Source of the DNA: Eucommia ulmoides
Lineage: Eukaryota > Streptophyta > Magnoliopsida > Garryales > Eucommiaceae
Reading direction: 5' to 3'
NCBI GenBank assembly: GCA_016647705.1
Contig: CM028334.1
Location: forward strand, 6,367,046-6,431,045
Length of the DNA: 64,000 nt
The translations under genes and the position numbers were made by a program. Of this stretch, positions 59,541-64,000 are shown in pieces. The notes beneath the pieces were generated by a model that saw nothing but the letters and a program-made list of their open reading frames with translations, did not search any database and was not told the origin of the DNA. Each line of letters begins with the position of its first letter. Within the stretch, counting starts at the first letter, position 1.

Positions 59541-60453
59541 GGTAGCTCTATTTCTTCCCAAAGAAAAGCAGCAATAGAAAATGAATTGAAGCGCAAAATC
59601 CGGTTTCTGAAGTTCGTGTGAAGAGTGAATGAATAGAAAAACAGTACTAGCAAAAAATTGACTGATCGAGGGAGAGAGAGGAAGAGAGGTTACCGAGGAT
59701 GATGAAGATGGTGTCAGAGAAGATCAGAGGTGGTTTTCGCGCACCTCGAAGCGATAGTCGTAGTGGTTTTTCGCCGTCAAATAGGCCAAAATCGGTGCGG
59801 ATAATATGAGCTCACTGCCATTGCTGCTCTATCTCGACCAAGGTTTGCGTTTTTCTTTCTTCTTTCATCCGCTAAACTCATGAATCTTTGGGCTGAATTT
59901 TGATTGGGCTTTTGGGCCAAATATCTAAGGGGTTTATTGGCATGCAGTTTTTTTTGGGTATTAATCTCTTACAAATTGAAAAGACTTGATTTTGAATTGT
60001 TTTTTGAGTTTCTTAAAAACAGGGGAAAAAAAAAAAAAAAAAAATTGTTTTTGAGAAAAATCCAAATGACGTGCAGTTTTCCGTCACCAAATTGTTAAAA
60101 AATAAGAATTCATTTTTGTTTTCATTAGATATTTACGAAAGGATCATCGTATAATGATTTATCAGGATCAATGCTACGAGCTTTTGAAATACAATGAGAT
60201 CTCCGTAAAGTAGATATCCCAATTGTTCCCACCCCACAAAGGATGTAAAAGTAATTTCATTTAGAGTGCGCATATTTTATAAATACTTTAAATATTGAAT
60301 ATAAAAATATAATTATCTTTCAATTATCATAAAAAAATTTATTTTTTGTACTTTGTTATTCTAAATGTTAACTAAATTTATTGCCGCCTTTGTCGTCTTA
60401 CTCGGCTCGATCCGGATTAGTCGAAACCCAATGTGATTATCGGATTCCAGAGG

Positions 60454-60490
<37 letters not shown>

Positions 60491-62087
60491 ATTTTATTAT
60501 TTGGTTCTCATAAGATAGTGTATTGAGAAAATAATCCTCCAAATGTTTACATTAAGTTTTTGGGCCTTGTAATCTTCTTAGAGTTTAGTTCATAATCATT
60601 ATCTTTTATTTGTGTTGTATTTACAATTTATGTCATTCTGTTAAAAAACGTAAGTGTTCACTTTTTTAAAAATCACTAAATCACCAAATCACCAAAATTA
60701 TCCCACGTAATTTACAGTTGATAGAAATTAAAAAAAAACAAAAAAATACACCAAATTAATCTAGGAAAAATCATCTTTTCGACGATAGGAATTTCAATTT
60801 TTTTTGGTAACTATTTGCTGGTTTGTGAATGTTCATGTTTTTTGAAAAAGTAATTTATGAAAAATCATTTTTCCAACGACATGAACATTCAAATTTTTAT
60901 TTTTGTTATTTTTGAATATTTAATACATATTTATACTAATTGTATTACTGTGAATATTCATACTTTCACCAAAATACATCGAAATATTTACTTTCGCCAA
61001 AACACCAAAATACATTAATAAGAACATTCACCAAAATACATTAATAAGAACATTTACACAAACAAAATGATAAAAAATGAACAATTACAATTAATAAACC
61101 AAACTCCACTAAAATCACAACCGCAACACCAAAATCAAACAATGAACATTCAACAAAAAAACAAAACCTAACGAAATCTAACCACATGAATATTCACAAA
61201 CATAAATCGATCAAACAAGAGGTTCGCCACTGCCGTCGGTGAACTCTAACGGCCAGTGGTGATGACGGTGGCGAAACGGCATGGGTGGAGTCAAAGAACA
61301 TTCATCACATAAACAAAAACTCAACATAAATCAACAAAAAAAATTCATGAACATTCATAGATCTTAAATATGAACACTAAACACATTCACTCTGATATGA
61401 GCATTCACGTATATAAAAAAAAACCTAACATAAATCACAGAGCTGAACATTTACATAATCTGAAAATTTTAAGATCTGAAAAATCTCACCGTTGTTTTAT
61501 CGTCCGTTCATCATCGCTGCCTAGTTCATTCTCCCACAGATCTGAGGGACTGAAGCGCTGCGGCGAGGAAAGGCTTGAGAGCACAGGCTGAGAAATAGAG
61601 AGAAAGAGAGAAGTTTGTCATCGGCGCCATTGTGAATAGTACAACCGTTCGCCATCAACGCCATTGTCAATCGACCACCTCCGTCAGACAAGAGACGGCT
61701 AAGGACTATCAAATCAACCGCCGCCGTTATCCATCGATCACCGCCACAATCGTCCCATCCACCAGATATGACTAAACGCCAACGATGTTCACGATCGAAT
61801 ATCAACCAGTACCAAGACGAAGTTGACGCTGCAAATTTCCACAACTCATTGATATGAAGAAACCAAACAACGAACACATCAAAATATTCTAATAACAATG
61901 ATCAACAGAAACGTGAATCTTAAATCTTCATATAACTCGATTCGATTGGTGAATTCAAACATGAACTCAAAAACTTAACTTCAGAAGGCGTTAATCGTAG
62001 ACAAGAAACACGTGTTTCAAATCTTCAAAAACTCGCTTCAATGCAGATTCTGATGAACTGAAAACTTCAAATAACTCCAAAAGGATA
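59541..62087. other. PEX14 upstream region and intergenic DNA
   Basis: 59541-59830 is GC-richer and must hold the PEX14 leader and promoter; no clear TATA box. From 59850 the DNA is AT-rich, with an (AT)n run at about 60457-60486 and no gene recognised. Confidence 0.45.
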
Positions 62088-62907
62088 AAGACTTTTTTGG
62101 TCCCTGACAAATATCTCAGGTGTCCAATTGGCCCCTAACTTTTACAACTCGACAATTTGACTCTTGACATTTCAAAATCGTTCCAAATTGGCCATTGGGT
62201 CGAGTTTTGTTTGCAAAATTTGGAATTTTGGATGAAAACAGTCACATGACAGACACGTGACTATTTGGCCAAGGGTACATGCGTCAATTCACAATCAGGG
62301 GAGCAATCGAAAAGGTCCAAACCACATGGGGAGTAAAGTGCAATTAATACCCCTCTCTCTCCCCACAAGCCTCTCGTCTCTCTTGTCTCTCATCTCCTTC
62401 CCTGCCCCTCGCGAAGTACGCACAGGGTCACCAACCAAATCCAGCGCCATCGTCATCTGACCCACCGCCGAGAAACGCATCGTTTACAGAACAACTTCGC
62501 CTGTGGAGGAGGTGGTGGTGGTTGTTGCCACAATTAGAATCAACCCAATTTCTACCTAATCAATGTTGACTTTAAAAGGGGGGGAATCTAGGAAGAGACC
62601 TAAGCACTTGAAATGGAGGAGACGGAACACAAATCTTGGGGCACGAGGAGTGACAAAGGCGGGTTTAGATTTCAGACATAGAGAAACAAAGGGGAGAGAG
62701 GGAGGGAGGGTGAGAGTGAGAGAACTTACGACGATGATGACGACGAAACTGTGAAAAGAAGAAAACAATGGTCGGAGACGACGAAGCTGGCGATGGAGAA
62801 GAAGAAGAAGACGCAAATGTGAAGAGAAGACGACGATGGTTCCCCCAATTAAGCTTGCGCGGCACGGTTATGAAGTGTGCTCAGTGCTGTAGTGGTGTGA
62901 AGGATGG

Positions 62908-63190
62908 TTTGAAGCTCTCTCTCTCTGAAATTAACATATGGGTTTGAAGCTCTCTCTCTCTGCCTTTTATCTATGAAATTAACAATGTGGGTTTGAAGCT
63001 CTCTCTTTCTATCTGCCTTATATCACTGCAATTAACATATGGGTTTGAATCTCTCCATGCCTCTCTCTCTTCGCATTTTATTACTGCAATTAACATCTGG
63101 ATTTGAATATCTCTCTCTTTCTCTCTCACTGAAAGTAACATGTGGATTTGAATCTCTCTCCATCACTGAAAATAAGAAATGGGTTTGGAT
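62908..63190 (+). repeat. Minisatellite of about 45-65 bp, five to six units
   Basis: A unit of 'gggtttgaagctctctctct' followed by 'gaaattaacatat' repeats with growing divergence inside the right-hand element. Confidence 0.75.
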
Positions 63191-63471
63191 TCTTTTTTGG
63201 CTAATTTGATTGAATTTGTTGTAGGGGAAATCTGTAAAAGAATATGCTCTGTTTGGATTCTCAGTTTCAGAACATTACAAGTCTGACTTCAGTTCTGCCG
63301 CATTGAGGAGCAAGGTACTTGAACTATTCAAGTTGTGTGCTAAAGAGGGACTTAGTTCATGCAAACAAAATGTTTGATCAATTGATTTATCATCATTTTT
63401 TAGCAAAATGGGGTGGTTTTAATGTTTTTAGGAATCTGAAACCCGCCCTCAAGCTCAACTTTCGTTTTATA

Positions 63472-63690
63472 GGATTGATTTGATTCCGTACGAACACTGG
63501 AAACACTCGGACAACCGAATCGGGTTCATGGTGATGTACTCCCTCACTTTGTTCTTCGCTAATTTCGGCCCCAAGGCAACGACGTTCATCGTCCCGGCGG
63601 AGATCTTCCCAGTGAGGCTCCGATCGACTTGTCACGAAATATCTGCGGTTGCTGGAAAGGCCGGAGCGTTTGGAGCGATGATGATGTCAC
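63472..63690 (+). pseudogene. PHT1-type phosphate transporter fragment (captured exon piece)
   Basis: After an AG at 63471-63472 the frame reads [18 protein letters not shown], then [20 protein letters not shown] and [15 protein letters not shown]. This is the conserved segment over the last membrane helices of plant PHT1 H+/phosphate symporters of the major facilitator superfamily. The family form continues with a longer Gly/Ala stretch; here it is shortened after GKAGAFGA and runs into unrelated sequence. Only about 70 of roughly 530 residues are present. A possible further captured exon, unrecognised, lies at 63225-63319 between an AG and a GT. Confidence 0.82.
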
Positions 63691-64000
63691 TCACACTTTG
63701 CAGAGTGGGAGTGAGAGAGAGACGAGAGGTTGAGGGAGAGAGAGAGTTTGAATTGCACTTTACTCCCCATGTGGTTTGAACTTTTTGGATTTCTCTCTTG
63801 AATAAGTCTTAATAATTAAAGAAGAGTTAAATGAAAAAAATGCCCTTAATGAGATGTTGACCGTTACTTTGGCTTAACAAAATTTGCTTCAGGGGCCAAT
63901 TTGACACTATATTGAAATGTCAAAGGTTAAATTGTCGAGTTACAAAAGTTAGGGGCCAATTGGACACCCGAGACATTTGTTAGGGACCAAAAAAGTCATT

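Larger units (their letters stand above)
62091..63997. mobile_element. Inverted-repeat element carrying a phosphate-transporter fragment; right end at window edge
   Basis: ACTTTTTTGGTCCCTGACAA starts the left end (62091), and the last 100 bases of the window, inverted, read almost the same for about 100 bp. A second inner match ('caaaccacatggggagtaaagtgcaatt') lies at about 62317-62344 and, inverted, 63747-63776, so the inverted repeats reach about 250 bp with a diverged middle. Long inverted ends plus a gene fragment suggest a Pack-MULE-type element. The target duplication cannot be checked because the window stops at the end. There is no transposase. Confidence 0.6.

Noticed and set aside
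62257-62865. Small frames on both strands left of the PHT1 fragment
   Set aside because: They fall in GA/CT-rich sequence with no recognisable motif; captured host exons here are possible but unsupported.

Overview
The window is nuclear DNA of a flowering plant, almost certainly a eudicot. It is AT-rich, its genes have many short exons with GT-AG introns, and it is full of plant transposable elements. Four host genes can be supported. (1) The 3' end of an SRO-family gene (RST domain) lies on the + strand at 2-1900. (2) A single-exon DUF1645 gene lies on the + strand at 20458-21357. (3) DXR, the plastid 1-deoxy-D-xylulose-5-phosphate reductoisomerase of the MEP pathway, lies on the - strand at 32691-40102. 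It has 12 exons and I could splice it by hand into an uninterrupted 478-residue protein. (4) PEX14, the peroxisomal docking peroxin, lies on the - strand at 53228-59540. It has 12 exons and an uninterrupted 520-residue protein.

The rest is mobile DNA. A decayed Ty3/gypsy chromovirus on the - strand fills 2961-13292, with 2.7-kb LTRs, a 5-bp target duplication, an initiator-Met primer site and a polypurine tract. A solo LTR of a related family, with its own 5-bp duplication, lies at 26191-28980 in the opposite orientation. Between the genes are a tRNA-derived SINE, two hAT-like non-autonomous elements and long AT-rich stretches with no recognisable content. The introns of DXR hold at least five TAA-flanked Tourist-type MITEs and a TRIM retroelement with an inverted copy of its LTR.

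The most interesting object is a 10.9-kb Mutator-like element (MULE) at 40602-51515, bounded by a perfect 9-bp duplication (TTAATCTAT). It inserted only 0.5 kb upstream of the DXR start codon. It carries a MuDR-type transposase gene (+ strand) missing its central part, and, facing it, a nine-exon ULP1/C48 SUMO-protease-like gene (- strand) broken by one frameshift and one stop. All of its non-coding DNA, introns included, is peppered with a perfect palindrome, consensus TGCGTTAACGTTAACGCA. I count 24 exact copies of its 12-bp core inside the element, none in the element's exons, and I noticed none elsewhere in the window. Such a dispersed, exon-avoiding palindrome array is not a standard MULE feature that I know of and is my main candidate for something undescribed.

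The right edge (62091 to the end) is a second inverted-repeat element that carries a fragment of a PHT1 phosphate-transporter gene, as a Pack-type gene-capturing element would.
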